From Elusimicrobiota bacterium (GTDB lineage: Bacteria > Elusimicrobiota > Elusimicrobia > UBA1565 > JACRDR01): 13,086 nucleotides of DNA. This document shows, one piece after another, positions 1 through 7,792 of this stretch. The position numbers and the translations under genes are program-made. The notes beneath the pieces were generated by a model. It made no database searches. It saw nothing but the letters and a program-made list of their open reading frames with translations, and was not told the DNA's origin. The number at the start of each line of letters is the position of its first letter. Position 1 is the first letter of the stretch. The stretch spans positions 1 through 13,086 of the forward strand of contig JACQPI010000155.1 in assembly GCA_016207585.1 (NCBI GenBank), written 5' to 3'.

Positions 1-18
1 CCCTTACACTATGGTCCC

Positions 19-2238
19 GTGGCGAGATTATTTTCCATCGGCGCAGCTCTTTGGCTGCTCGGGGCCGGCTTTCCTTCCGGCGCGCCCGCCCGGGCGTCTG
101 AAAGAACTCCCGAAGATCTCATCGAGGTCCTGAAACGAACCGTGGACCTGATGCAGGACCCGGCCTTCGAGCCTGCCCGCGAAAAGACGAAGGCCGCCAT
201 CGAGAAGGCTTCCAGAACCGATCCACGGCACCGACGGCGGGTGCTGGCCGAATCCCTGTCCTCGGAGGTCGCTCCCCTGCTGACGGACCCTCGTATGCTG
301 CGGTCGGTGCCCGAGCGGACCCGCAACCAAGTCGACAACGCGCTGTCGGACATCCTCGTTCAGGTCGGCGGCTATCCCGGCGCGGTCCTTTTGGCGCAAT
401 CAGCCCTGGACCGCGACCCCCTGAACCGCGACGCGCTCAACACCCTCTCCAAGGCTCACCTCGGTTCCGGCAACCACCCGGCCGCCGTAGCGGTCGCGAC
501 GCGAGCCCTATCGGCCTATCCCGATGATGAAACCGCCTATACGGTGCGCGCGTTGGCGCATTTCGCGGCCCAAAACTACCTTCAGGCGATCGAGGATTCC
601 CGAAAGGCGTTGGCGATCAACAAATACAACGAGACCGCTCTGTACACGCTGAAGCTCTCCCAAAACAGGCTTCCCGTCACGACGATCGTCTTAAGTCCGG
701 AACACCGCGTCCTGGCCGACGAGGTGCGCCGCGAATACGAGAGCATGCTCCAGCAACAGACGGAGATCGCCTCCCTCGGCCCCGACATGCGCGACGCCCT
801 CAACGCCCGGGCGGCGGCCCAGATCAAGCGGGGCAATTTTTCCGGGGCCGTCGACACCGCGTCGCAGCTGCTCGTTAGAAGCCCGCGCGACGCCCGGGCC
901 TACATGTTGCGCGCGACCGCTTACCACCTCCTCGGCAAATACGATAAGTCCCTTGAAGATTCGGCCCTGGCGACCGCCCTCGATCCCGCGAATGCAAGCG
1001 CCCACGACGTGCGCGCCGCGGCCTTGAACCAGCTGGGACGCGCCCATCAGGCGATCGAAGCGGCTTCCAAGTCCCTCGCGCTCCAACCCAAGAACGCCTA
1101 TGCGTACGCAACCCGCGCGCGGGCCTATGAGAGGCTCGGCAATTTTCCCGCGATGTTGGCCGATTACGAGCGGGCGCGCCTGCTCAACGCTCAGTTCGAA
1201 TCGACCTACCAGAATGCCCTGGCGGCCTATGCCCCGATGCGCGCCCCCGCGTCCGCCCCTCCACGGGGTTTCGGCGCGGGAAGCCGCGCCGCATCGGGCC
1301 GCGACAACGCCTTTTGGCTCACCCTGGGCGCCACCCTATGCGGCGGACTTCTCATCGCGCTCGGTGTTTGGCACGTCGCCTGGACGATGAACGGAGCCCG
1401 CTTCGCGGCGCGCGAGGCGCCCCCGGGGACCATCCCGTCCCAGTACCAGGTGCTGCGCACCATCGGACGGGGAGGGATGGGGATCGTATATGAAGCGTTC
1501 GACAAGGCTCTGGGCCGAACGGTGGCCATCAAGAAACTGCGTGATGAGATCAAGTTGGATGCTAAAGAGCGCGAACACTTCCTCCGCGAGGCCCGAACCG
1601 TCGCCTCTCTCCGTCATCCGGCGATCGTGGAGATATACACCATTCTGGAAACGGACGAGGACCTTTTTCTCGTATTCGAGCGTGCCGCGGGCAGGACTCT
1701 CAACGAACTGCTGGCCTGCGATGGCCCGCTTTCGTTCGCCGAAGCGCGCGCCATCTTAAGCGACATCTGCTCGGCCCTGCAGTATGCCCACGAACACCAG
1801 ATCGTTCATCGGGATCTGAAGCCTTCCAATATCATGGTGGGCGACGACGGACGGGCCAAAGTGATGGATTTCGGCGTCGCCCACTGGATCAAAAACGCGG
1901 CGGAGCGCAGCTCGTCGACCAATACCGTCATGGGGACTCCCCAGTACATGGCCCCGGAAGCCGAGGACGGCATCGTCCGGCGCGAATCGGACATCTACGG
2001 CCTTGGCGTTTGCCTTTACGAAATGCTGGCGGGCCAGCGCCCGTTTTCCGGCTCCGCGCTGGCGCTGGCCAAAAGGACGCTGCGCTACCCGCGGCTGACC
2101 CGTCTTCGGCCGGGAGCCCCGCCCGCCTTGGACGCCCTGATCGACGACGCCCTTCGCCCGGACCCCGACCAGCGCATCCGCTCGGTCGGCGAATTCCTGA
2201 GGCGTTTCGAGGATGCCCTCCAGATGCCGAGCGCCTGA
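19..2238 (+). CDS. Membrane-anchored TPR / Ser-Thr protein kinase
   Basis: Predicted receptor-like Hanks-type kinase of 739 residues. Residues 1-26 look like a signal peptide (hydrophobic core, then ARA before S27). TPR-type helical repeats lie at about 118-218 and 258-392. One transmembrane helix lies at about 432-455, and a complete kinase domain at about 476-735. Kinase motifs are the glycine loop GRGGMG (483-488), VAIKK with Lys505, HRDLKPSN with catalytic Asp599, DFG at 617-619 and APE at 645-647. A Ser/Thr cluster at 631-636 in the activation loop, together with the HRD arginine, suggests activation by autophosphorylation. The inferred topology puts the TPRs outside the membrane and the kinase inside. 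The start is the GTG that begins the signal peptide. The frame stays open to the window edge, so a start further upstream is possible. No clear Shine-Dalgarno site is seen. The substrate is unknown; the next gene is a receiver domain. Confidence 0.9.
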   Translation: MARLFSIGAALWLLGAGFPSGAPARASERTPEDLIEVLKRTVDLMQDPAFEPAREKTKAAIEKASRTDPRHRRRVLAESLSSEVAPLLTDPRMLRSVPERTRNQVDNALSDILVQVGGYPGAVLLAQSALDRDPLNRDALNTLSKAHLGSGNHPAAVAVATRALSAYPDDETAYTVRALAHFAAQNYLQAIEDSRKALAINKYNETALYTLKLSQNRLPVTTIVLSPEHRVLADEVRREYESMLQQQTEIASLGPDMRDALNARAAAQIKRGNFSGAVDTASQLLVRSPRDARAYMLRATAYHLLGKYDKSLEDSALATALDPANASAHDVRAAALNQLGRAHQAIEAASKSLALQPKNAYAYATRARAYERLGNFPAMLADYERARLLNAQFESTYQNALAAYAPMRAPASAPPRGFGAGSRAASGRDNAFWLTLGATLCGGLLIALGVWHVAWTMNGARFAAREAPPGTIPSQYQVLRTIGRGGMGIVYEAFDKALGRTVAIKKLRDEIKLDAKEREHFLREARTVASLRHPAIVEIYTILETDEDLFLVFERAAGRTLNELLACDGPLSFAEARAILSDICSALQYAHEHQIVHRDLKPSNIMVGDDGRAKVMDFGVAHWIKNAAERSSSTNTVMGTPQYMAPEAEDGIVRRESDIYGLGVCLYEMLAGQRPFSGSALALAKRTLRYPRLTRLRPGAPPALDALIDDALRPDPDQRIRSVGEFLRRFEDALQMPSA

Positions 2239-2244
2239 TTTCAG

Positions 2245-2250
2245 TATAAT
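2245..2250 (+). promoter_or_regulatory. Candidate -10 box (TATAAT) before the receiver gene
   Basis: A perfect TATAAT lies 6 bases before the GTG start of the receiver gene, in the 18-base gap after the kinase stop. No convincing -35 is found, and no Shine-Dalgarno site lies between it and the GTG. If used, transcription would begin at or next to the start codon, giving a leaderless mRNA. It could also be chance. Confidence 0.3.
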
Positions 2251-2256
2251 GACTTC

Positions 2257-2640
2257 GTGATCGCTCGAATCCTCGTCGTTGATGACGACGCCGCGTTTCG
2301 AACCTCCATGCGCACCTTCTTGGAAAGCCGCCACCACCAAGTCCTGGAGGCTTCGGACGGATCCCAGGCCTTCGTTCTCGCCGAGCAAGAGGTTCCACAC
2401 ATAATCATCATGGACATCGTGATGCCGGGGCTTTACGGCAGCGCGGCTTCCAAAAAACTTCAAGAATATTGGCGCACGTCCCATATCCCCATCATCATCC
2501 TAAGCGGCGCGAGCCACGAGCCCGTCCGGCGTCTGATCGAGACGAATCCCAACATCCGATTTCTGAAAAAACCGGTCGACCTCGGCGCGCTCGATGAGGC
2601 CATCCACGCGTTGCTGCCTCAGGGAGGGATCCTCCCGTAG
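2257..2640 (+). CDS. Stand-alone response-regulator receiver domain
   Basis: A 127-residue CheY-like receiver with no output domain. Visible motifs are the acidic pocket DDD (9-11), phospho-acceptor Asp53 in MDIVMPG, the switch serine Ser83 in ILSGA, and Lys105-Pro106. All residues needed for phosphorylation and switching are present. It begins with GTG 18 nt after the kinase stop, and the kinase is probably co-transcribed with it. No Shine-Dalgarno site is seen, so translation would rely on coupling or a leaderless message. No histidine kinase lies in the window, so the phosphodonor is unknown. Single-domain receivers act through protein-protein contacts or as phosphate relays. A functional link to the adjacent Ser/Thr kinase is an inference from position only. 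Confidence 0.9.
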   Translation: MIARILVVDDDAAFRTSMRTFLESRHHQVLEASDGSQAFVLAEQEVPHIIIMDIVMPGLYGSAASKKLQEYWRTSHIPIIILSGASHEPVRRLIETNPNIRFLKKPVDLGALDEAIHALLPQGGILP

Positions 2641-2656
2641 GAGTCCGCTCAAAACC

Positions 2657-3421
2657 ATGGAGAACCCGGCCCTCGTAGCTTACCTGCGCAAACATCTAAA
2701 ACGTTTCGGCGCGGACGCGCTCCGCGACAAGCTCATCGAAGAGGGCGTCCCGGAGGAGGCGGTCGAGGAGGCCATCACGCAGACCCTGCGAGGCCGATCC
2801 AGAGGCCGAAAAGTCCTGCCTTTGCTCCTTCTTGCGGCACTGGTCGGTATCGCGCTGCTTTGGCTGTCGCTGGAGAGGAAAGAGGAACCACGACAAATTC
2901 CGCCGCAAAATCGAGCTTCGCTTTCCACGTCCCCATCGGGCGCATTCGGCAAGGTCTTCATGGGGCACTACGGCTACGTGCTCCAGCTGCCGGAGGCTTA
3001 CCGGACTCTGTCCGAGTTCAAGGACCTCCAGAAAACGCGGGAGGTGGTTTACATTTTCCCGGAAGGAACCGACCCGGCGAATCTGCTCAACGAGGGTCTC
3101 TACGCCGCCCTGCGGATTCTCAAGCTGGAGGTGAGCCCGCGAGAAACGGTCCGCGGGAAGGTGACGGCGGATTCTCTTCGCGCTATTGTCTTCTCGTCGT
3201 TCGCGCAACAAAAGCCGGCCCCTGTCTCGCGAGACATCAATGTCAGCGGCTTGCCTGGTTTTTTAATCTCGACGACCGCTCCCTATTCCCAAGTCAGGGC
3301 ATTTTTGGTTGGAACCCGCGTCATCTACATCCTGACCGGATCGACGGAACAGGGGATATTCAACGAAGTCCTCTCCAGCCTGCACGAAGTGTCCCAAGAG
3401 CCCTTCGCCGGCTCTCCATGA
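2657..3421 (+). CDS. Single-pass membrane protein of unknown function
   Basis: A 254-residue protein that I do not recognise. Residues 1-43 form a compact, charged helical segment with a GVPEEAVEEAI helix; its pattern recalls small UBA-like three-helix units, which is a weak impression. A basic stretch RGRSRGRK (46-52) precedes one transmembrane helix (about 53-72), so the N-terminus should be cytoplasmic. The remaining 180 residues should be extracytoplasmic and look like an alpha/beta domain (about 100-245). No catalytic motif is visible. ATG at 2657 is chosen because it follows the receiver stop by 16 nt and starts the helical segment; the open frame reaches back to 2594, but that part overlaps the receiver. 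AGGAG at 2639-2643 is a distant ribosome site (13 nt). The gene ends in an ATGA overlap with the TatD gene. Confidence 0.75.
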   Translation: MENPALVAYLRKHLKRFGADALRDKLIEEGVPEEAVEEAITQTLRGRSRGRKVLPLLLLAALVGIALLWLSLERKEEPRQIPPQNRASLSTSPSGAFGKVFMGHYGYVLQLPEAYRTLSEFKDLQKTREVVYIFPEGTDPANLLNEGLYAALRILKLEVSPRETVRGKVTADSLRAIVFSSFAQQKPAPVSRDINVSGLPGFLISTTAPYSQVRAFLVGTRVIYILTGSTEQGIFNEVLSSLHEVSQEPFAGSP

Positions 3422-4206
3422 GCGATTTTTTCGATACCCACGTCCACCTCAACGACCCGCGCTTTGATCCGGACCGCGAGAGCGTTTTACGGCTCTCGTT
3501 CGAGCGCGGCGTTCGGCGCCTGGTGGAAATCGCGGATTCGCCGGCCCAATGGGACGCCGCCCTGGCGCTGAGCCGCTCCTATCCTCAGAACGTCCGGTGC
3601 TCGCTCGGGCTGCATCCCTATCATGCGGCCGAATGGGACGTTTCCATCGAACATTCCCTGGAACGATTCGCCGCGCTGCCGGAAGTCGTCGCGGTCGGAG
3701 AGATAGGGTTGGACTATGCCAAGAGCCCGGTCGCGCGCAATATCCAAAAAGAGGTTTTCTTGAAGATGCTCTCCTCCGCGATTCTGCACCGCAAGCCCGT
3801 CGTCATACACTGCCGCGACGCCTACGACGATATGCTGAGCATCCTGCGCGACGCATTTCCACGGCCGGCGGCTCCCGGCGCGTTTCACGGCGTGCTGCAT
3901 TGTTTTTTGGGGGCACCCGCCGACGCGGCGCGGGCGACGGAGCTGGGATTCGCCTTGGGAGTGGACGGGCCGATCACCTATCCGAAAAACGACGTCCTCC
4001 GGGCGGCCGTGCGCGCGGTCGGGCTGGACCGCCTGGTTCTCGAGACCGACAGCCCCTATCTTCCCCCCCAGAGCTCGCGCGGGAAACGCAACGATCCGGG
4101 ATCGATTCCGGAAATCGCCCGGCGCGTTGGAGAGATTTTCGATGTGACGGTGGAAGAGGCGGCCCTGCGCACGACCCAAACCGCGGCGCGGCTTTTCCGG
4201 CTCTAG
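3418..4206 (+). CDS. tatD: TatD-family metal-dependent hydrolase (putative DNase)
   Basis: A 262-residue TIM-barrel amidohydrolase of the TatD/YcfH family, at the usual family length. Family members use two metal ions and characterised ones act as 3'-5' exonucleases on DNA. Metal and active-site residues are visible: DTHVH (His8, His10), GEIGLDY (Glu95), IHCRD (His131), HCF (His161) and ETDSPYL (Asp211). The start is the ATG sharing ATGA with the stop of the preceding membrane-protein gene, which implies translational coupling; no strong Shine-Dalgarno site is present. The open frame runs far upstream (to 2860), but that stretch lies inside the previous gene in another frame and has no family similarity. 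The symbol marks the family; whether it is the TatD or the YcfH orthologue cannot be told from sequence alone. Confidence 0.92.
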   Translation: MSDFFDTHVHLNDPRFDPDRESVLRLSFERGVRRLVEIADSPAQWDAALALSRSYPQNVRCSLGLHPYHAAEWDVSIEHSLERFAALPEVVAVGEIGLDYAKSPVARNIQKEVFLKMLSSAILHRKPVVIHCRDAYDDMLSILRDAFPRPAAPGAFHGVLHCFLGAPADAARATELGFALGVDGPITYPKNDVLRAAVRAVGLDRLVLETDSPYLPPQSSRGKRNDPGSIPEIARRVGEIFDVTVEEAALRTTQTAARLFRL

Positions 4207-4222
4207 CCGGGCCGTCGGCCGG
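4207..4222. terminator. Short GC-rich inverted repeat between convergent genes
   Basis: The 16-base gap between the stop codons of the TatD gene (plus) and the aldehyde dehydrogenase gene (minus) is almost wholly G and C. It can fold through GGCC-GTC-GGCC. No T-tract follows on either strand, so an intrinsic terminator is doubtful. It may only act as a roadblock or a weak bidirectional terminator. Confidence 0.2.
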
Positions 4223-5677
4223 TCATTCTTCGGAAATGAAGACGTTCTTGACCTCGCTGTAGATATCCATCGCCTTCATTCCCAGTTCCCTGCCGAACCC
4301 GCTGCGCTTGGCGCCGCCGAACGGAGCCTCCAAATGCACGCTGCTCGAGCTGTTGACGCTCAGGACTCCGCTGCGCACCGCCCGCGCGACACGCAGGGCG
4401 CGCCCGACGTCCCGCGTCCAGATGGAACCGGAAAGGCCGTACTCCGTCGCATTGGCCAGACGCACCGCTTCCTTTTCAGTCTTGAAGGAAAACACGCATA
4501 AAACCGGCCCAAATATTTCCTCGCGCGCCACCCGCATGCTCATCCGGACATTCGAGAAGACCGCAGGGGTTAGGTAGGCTCCGCGCGCTAACGAACCTTT
4601 CGGGACATTGCCTCCGCATACGAGCCTGGCCCCTTCCTTCTTCCCGATGCCGATATAATCGATGACTTTAGATCTTTGCTGGACGGAGATCATCGGTCCG
4701 AGCTCGGTCTCGGGCCGTAGCGGATCTCCGATGACGTACGTTCGGGTTCGCCGCACCAGCCGATCCAAGAAACGCCTCAATACTTTTTCATGAACGATGG
4801 CGCGGCTTCGGGCGCAACAGTCCTGGCCCGTATTGGAAAATACCGAGGCCGCCGACATCCCGACGCAGCGGTCCAAATCAGCGTCCTCGAACACGATGTT
4901 CGGCGACTTGCCACCGAGTTCCAAGGAAACCCTCTTGATCGTTCCCGCCGCAGCGCGGCTGATCCGGGCGCCCACCTCCGTGGAGCCCGTGAAAGACACC
5001 TTCGCCACGCCCGGATGCGCCGCCAAGGATTCGCCGACCGTCGAGCCCGGACCCGTCACGACGTTAAAGACTCCGGCTGGAATTCCCGCCTCGCCCGCCC
5101 AGCGAGCCAGCCGCAGCGCGGTCAGCGGCGTATAGGACGCCGGCTTGAGCACGACGGTGTTCCCGCAGGCCAGCGCCGGCGCCAACTTCCAGGAAGCGAT
5201 CATCATGGGGTAATTCCATGGAACGATCAAGGCGCACGCGCCGACCGGCTCGCGGAGGGTGAAGTCGAGGCCGCGCTTGCCGACCGGGATGGTCTCCCCG
5301 AAATATTTGCCGATCGCTCCCGCGTAATACTCGAAACAATCCGCTACGCCGTCGGCCTCGTCGCGCGAATCGCGGATCGGCTTTCCGGTGTTGATCGTTT
5401 CCAAACGCGCCAGCTCGTCGCGGCGACCACGCACGAGCGCCGCCAGATGGAACAGGCCGCGCGCCCTCTCGCGCGGCCCCAGCCGCGACCAAGGCCCCTC
5501 CAGCGCCCGTTGCGCCGCGGCGATTGCCCGGCCGACATCCGCCTCGTCGCCTTCCGCGACGCGCGCGATGACGCGTCCCGTGGCAGGATTTAAAACGGGA
5601 CTATAGCGGCCGCGGGCCGGCGCGGCCTCCCGTCCATCAAGCCAGAGGCCTTCGCGCGCGGCGCTCCCCCGTGTCAT
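4223..5677 (-). CDS. NAD(P)-dependent aldehyde dehydrogenase
   Basis: A full-length (484 residues) ALDH-superfamily enzyme that oxidises an aldehyde to the acid. Visible catalytic elements are PWNYP with Asn155, LELGGKSP with Glu253, SNTGQDCC with nucleophile Cys287 (Cys288 adjacent), EEIFGPV with Glu387, and the C-terminal PFGGAKRSGFGRELG. The overall pattern resembles the betaine-aldehyde / aminobutyraldehyde / gamma-glutamyl-aminobutyraldehyde dehydrogenase group; the exact substrate cannot be read off. It is the last gene of a minus-strand operon. Its ATG overlaps the stop of the upstream permease (ATGA), with a GAGG ribosome site about 7 nt before it inside the permease gene. The nearby putrescine-making enzymes and glutamine-synthetase-like gene fit a role on polyamine-derived aldehydes, which is an inference. 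Confidence 0.92.
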   Translation of the reverse strand: MTRGSAAREGLWLDGREAAPARGRYSPVLNPATGRVIARVAEGDEADVGRAIAAAQRALEGPWSRLGPRERARGLFHLAALVRGRRDELARLETINTGKPIRDSRDEADGVADCFEYYAGAIGKYFGETIPVGKRGLDFTLREPVGACALIVPWNYPMMIASWKLAPALACGNTVVLKPASYTPLTALRLARWAGEAGIPAGVFNVVTGPGSTVGESLAAHPGVAKVSFTGSTEVGARISRAAAGTIKRVSLELGGKSPNIVFEDADLDRCVGMSAASVFSNTGQDCCARSRAIVHEKVLRRFLDRLVRRTRTYVIGDPLRPETELGPMISVQQRSKVIDYIGIGKKEGARLVCGGNVPKGSLARGAYLTPAVFSNVRMSMRVAREEIFGPVLCVFSFKTEKEAVRLANATEYGLSGSIWTRDVGRALRVARAVRSGVLSVNSSSSVHLEAPFGGAKRSGFGRELGMKAMDIYSEVKNVFISEE

Positions 5678-6660
5678 GCCGCATCCTCAACGGGAATGCT
5701 TTGCATTTCCTCCCGGATGTAGTGAAGCACCGCGGGAGCCAACACGATGCCGGGCACGCCCAACACGACCTCCCCGACCAATATCCCGAGCAGGACCTGC
5801 CACATCGGTATGCGGAAGCTGGCCCCCATGATCCGGCTGTTGAGCAGATATTCCCCCTTATGGATGGCCACCAGGAATATCAGCGCTAAGATGGCATGCT
5901 TGGCCGAAAGCGTCAGGCCGGTGCTGACGATGATCGTGTTGCTCAACACATTTCCGATGATCGGAAGAATTCCCAGCACGAAGGTTGCCGGAATCAGGAA
6001 TGTGATGTGGGGGAATCCGGTCATGACCAAAAAAATCGCCGTCAAGAACGTATTGATGCCCGATATCGTGACTTGCGCGCTCAACATCCTCTCGAAGCTG
6101 CGCATGAACCGAGAGATCCGCTCGTTGAATTCCCCGCGCAGCACGTCGTAAAGATTCGACGAGAATGGCCCCTCGGGAGCGTCGCTCATGAAACACAATA
6201 TCGAGACGAATATGCCGATCGCCACGTGAAAGAACTGCCGGGTCAACAACCCGCTCGCATGCGTAATCTCGGAGACGTTTTCCCTGGTGAAATAGAGGAC
6301 CGCCTCCCTGAGCTCGTTGATGTTATCAAACGGCATCGGCACATGGTAATGCCGCGCCAGGGCCGCCAGCTTCGGCACGAGGTCGGCCAACAAGCTGGGA
6401 ACCGTCACGACCGTTTGACGCACGAAAAACCAGAATACCCCCCCCAGGAAAGACGACGCCAAAATGAAAATGCCCAACGATAGCCAACGGGCGCCGCGGC
6501 GAGGCGCCCTGTAGGTCAGCCGCCGGTTCGTCATATCGAGAATCGTGTAGGAAAAAAGCCCGGCCAGAAGCGCGGCCCCAAGATGAAAAACCGCCGCCAG
6601 GAGTAAGAGGCCGGCAAACAAGAACTGCGCGGCGATTCGGATCCTTTTCTTGCTCTCCAT
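5674..6660 (-). CDS. AI-2E family transporter (PerM/TqsA-like permease)
   Basis: A 328-residue polytopic inner-membrane protein. Hydrophobic segments lie at about 9-25, 27-42, 59-81, 142-158, 196-214, 218-250, 254-267 and 286-312. The amphipathic linker between segments (about 83-140) and the C-terminal GEVVLGVPGIVLAPAV stretch are typical of the AI-2E family. Characterised members export autoinducer-2 or other small molecules, or act as sodium/proton antiporters, so the substrate is not predictable from family alone. The ATG is preceded by AGGAG (6665-6669) at 4 nt, and this site overlaps the stop of the upstream SDR gene. The gene overlaps the downstream aldehyde dehydrogenase by ATGA. Its place between two dehydrogenases suggests transport linked to their pathway. 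Confidence 0.87.
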   Translation of the reverse strand: MESKKRIRIAAQFLFAGLLLLAAVFHLGAALLAGLFSYTILDMTNRRLTYRAPRRGARWLSLGIFILASSFLGGVFWFFVRQTVVTVPSLLADLVPKLAALARHYHVPMPFDNINELREAVLYFTRENVSEITHASGLLTRQFFHVAIGIFVSILCFMSDAPEGPFSSNLYDVLRGEFNERISRFMRSFERMLSAQVTISGINTFLTAIFLVMTGFPHITFLIPATFVLGILPIIGNVLSNTIIVSTGLTLSAKHAILALIFLVAIHKGEYLLNSRIMGASFRIPMWQVLLGILVGEVVLGVPGIVLAPAVLHYIREEMQSIPVEDAA

Positions 6661-6668
6661 CCGTCTCC

Positions 6669-7436
6669 TTAGAAATAGTTGGAGGTGATGCCGCCGTCAA
6701 CGACGAAAACGCCTCCGTTCGTCCAGGAGGCGTCGTCCGAGGCGAGATGCACGGCCAGGGCCACGATGTCCTCCGGGCGGCCGAAGCGGCCCATCGGTAT
6801 TCGGTTGAGCCGTTTCGCCTTCTCCGCCGGCTCCCTCAATAGCCACTGCATCAGCAAGGGGGTTTCTATCGGCCCCGGGCAAATGGCGTTCGCTCGCACC
6901 CCTTTCGGGCCAAACTGAACCGCAAGGGACTTTGTCAGCGCCAGGACCGCTCCCTTGGAGGCGGTATAGGCGTCCTGGGCGACGCTGCACCCGACCAGCG
7001 CGACGAATGACGCGATATTGATCACCGAGCCGCCCCCGGCGCGCATCAACTCGGGGATTCCATGTTTGCAAACCAGGGCGACTCCCTTGACATTGACCGC
7101 GAATACCCGGTCCCAAACCGCCTCGTCCGCGCCGACGACGGAGCCGTCTTTTTCGGGGAAGATGCCGGCGTTGTTATAGAGGACGTGCAGCGCCCCGAAG
7201 GCCTTTGTCCCTTCCGCCACCAATCGGCTCACATCCGCTTCCCGAGAGACGTCGCATTGAACGAAAACCCCTTCCCCACCTTCCTTCCGGACCGACGTCA
7301 GCGTCTGCTCGCCGGCCGCCGCGTCGACATCGGCACCGATGATCCTGGCCCCCTCGCGGGCGAATGCGAGACAGGCTACGCGCCCCATGCCGCTCCCGGC
7401 TCCCGTGATCAGACAGTTCCTTCCCTGCAACCGCAT
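6669..7436 (-). CDS. Short-chain dehydrogenase/reductase (classical SDR)
   Basis: A 255-residue classical SDR with a Rossmann fold. Visible motifs are the cofactor loop TGAGSGMG (11-18), NNAG (88-91), catalytic Ser143, and YTASK with Tyr157 and Lys161, then CPGPIETP (186-193) and the C-terminal VDGG. Acidic Asp36 at the end of the second strand favours NAD(H) over NADP(H). It interconverts an alcohol and a ketone or aldehyde; the FabG-like appearance does not fix the substrate. I place the start at ATG 7436 rather than the TTG just before it, because AGGGG lies at a good distance and the family N-terminus fits. It is the second gene of the operon, 19 nt after the 99-residue protein and 8 nt before the permease. 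Confidence 0.92.
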   Translation of the reverse strand: MRLQGRNCLITGAGSGMGRVACLAFAREGARIIGADVDAAAGEQTLTSVRKEGGEGVFVQCDVSREADVSRLVAEGTKAFGALHVLYNNAGIFPEKDGSVVGADEAVWDRVFAVNVKGVALVCKHGIPELMRAGGGSVINIASFVALVGCSVAQDAYTASKGAVLALTKSLAVQFGPKGVRANAICPGPIETPLLMQWLLREPAEKAKRLNRIPMGRFGRPEDIVALAVHLASDDASWTNGGVFVVDGGITSNYF

Positions 7437-7455
7437 CAAAGTCCCCTGCTCCCTC

Positions 7456-7755
7456 CTAGTTCAAATGGCGGTAGCCAGCCCTTTTGACCGCCCTGGAAAG
7501 CCCGCTCCCATGGACGTCGAATCTCAAGCCCCTGTCCGTCATCAAAGTAAGCCCTTGGACGATATGAGAACGTCCCTTCAGTTTCTCGACCAAGGTCGCT
7601 ATGTCCTTGGCCGCCGACCGATGGTCGACCACCGCGCCGCCCACAAACCAATGAATGAGCTTGGAAGCCGTTTTCTTGCTGGGAAACAGCTTCAACAAAA
7701 TCTGACGCTCCGTCACGAAAAGGTCCCCCACCTGATGTTCCGTTTTACGTTTCAT
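7456..7755 (-). CDS. Unknown 99-residue basic protein, first gene of operon
   Basis: I do not recognise this protein. It is short, soluble-looking and basic, with no signal peptide and no clear transmembrane segment. Residues 46-60 are a likely amphipathic helix, followed by alternating strand-like segments around 64-82 (HIVQGLTLM, GLRFDVHG) and a basic C-terminus. The start ATG has a strong GAGG ribosome site 5 nt upstream and sits about 30 nt downstream of a consensus-like promoter. This supports it as a real gene, and I prefer this start over the longer open frame reaching 7875, which would run through the promoter. The stop lies 19 nt before the SDR start. As leading gene of the operon it could be a regulator or accessory factor, but no DNA-binding motif is evident. 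Confidence 0.65.
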   Translation of the reverse strand: MKRKTEHQVGDLFVTERQILLKLFPSKKTASKLIHWFVGGAVVDHRSAAKDIATLVEKLKGRSHIVQGLTLMTDRGLRFDVHGSGLSRAVKRAGYRHLN

Positions 7756-7792
7756 CGTTTCCTCTTGACCCGAATTTTCCAGCGCTGTCCGG

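Noticed and set aside
1756..2484. 242-codon minus-strand open frame opposite the kinase and receiver genes
   Set aside because: It spans two well-supported plus-strand genes and has no recognisable motif.
2860..3417. Long in-frame open extension upstream of the TatD gene
   Set aside because: It lies entirely inside the preceding membrane-protein gene in another frame, has a low-complexity Arg/Gly/Pro-rich translation, and the family N-terminus (DTHVH) starts right after ATG 3418.
3487..4179. 230-codon minus-strand open frame opposite the TatD gene
   Set aside because: It mirrors a conserved enzyme with intact motifs and shows no protein-like domain of its own.
4790..5593. 267-codon plus-strand open frame opposite the aldehyde dehydrogenase
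   Set aside because: It is an antisense shadow of a gene with high third-position GC; its translation is Arg-rich, with no domain and no ribosome site.
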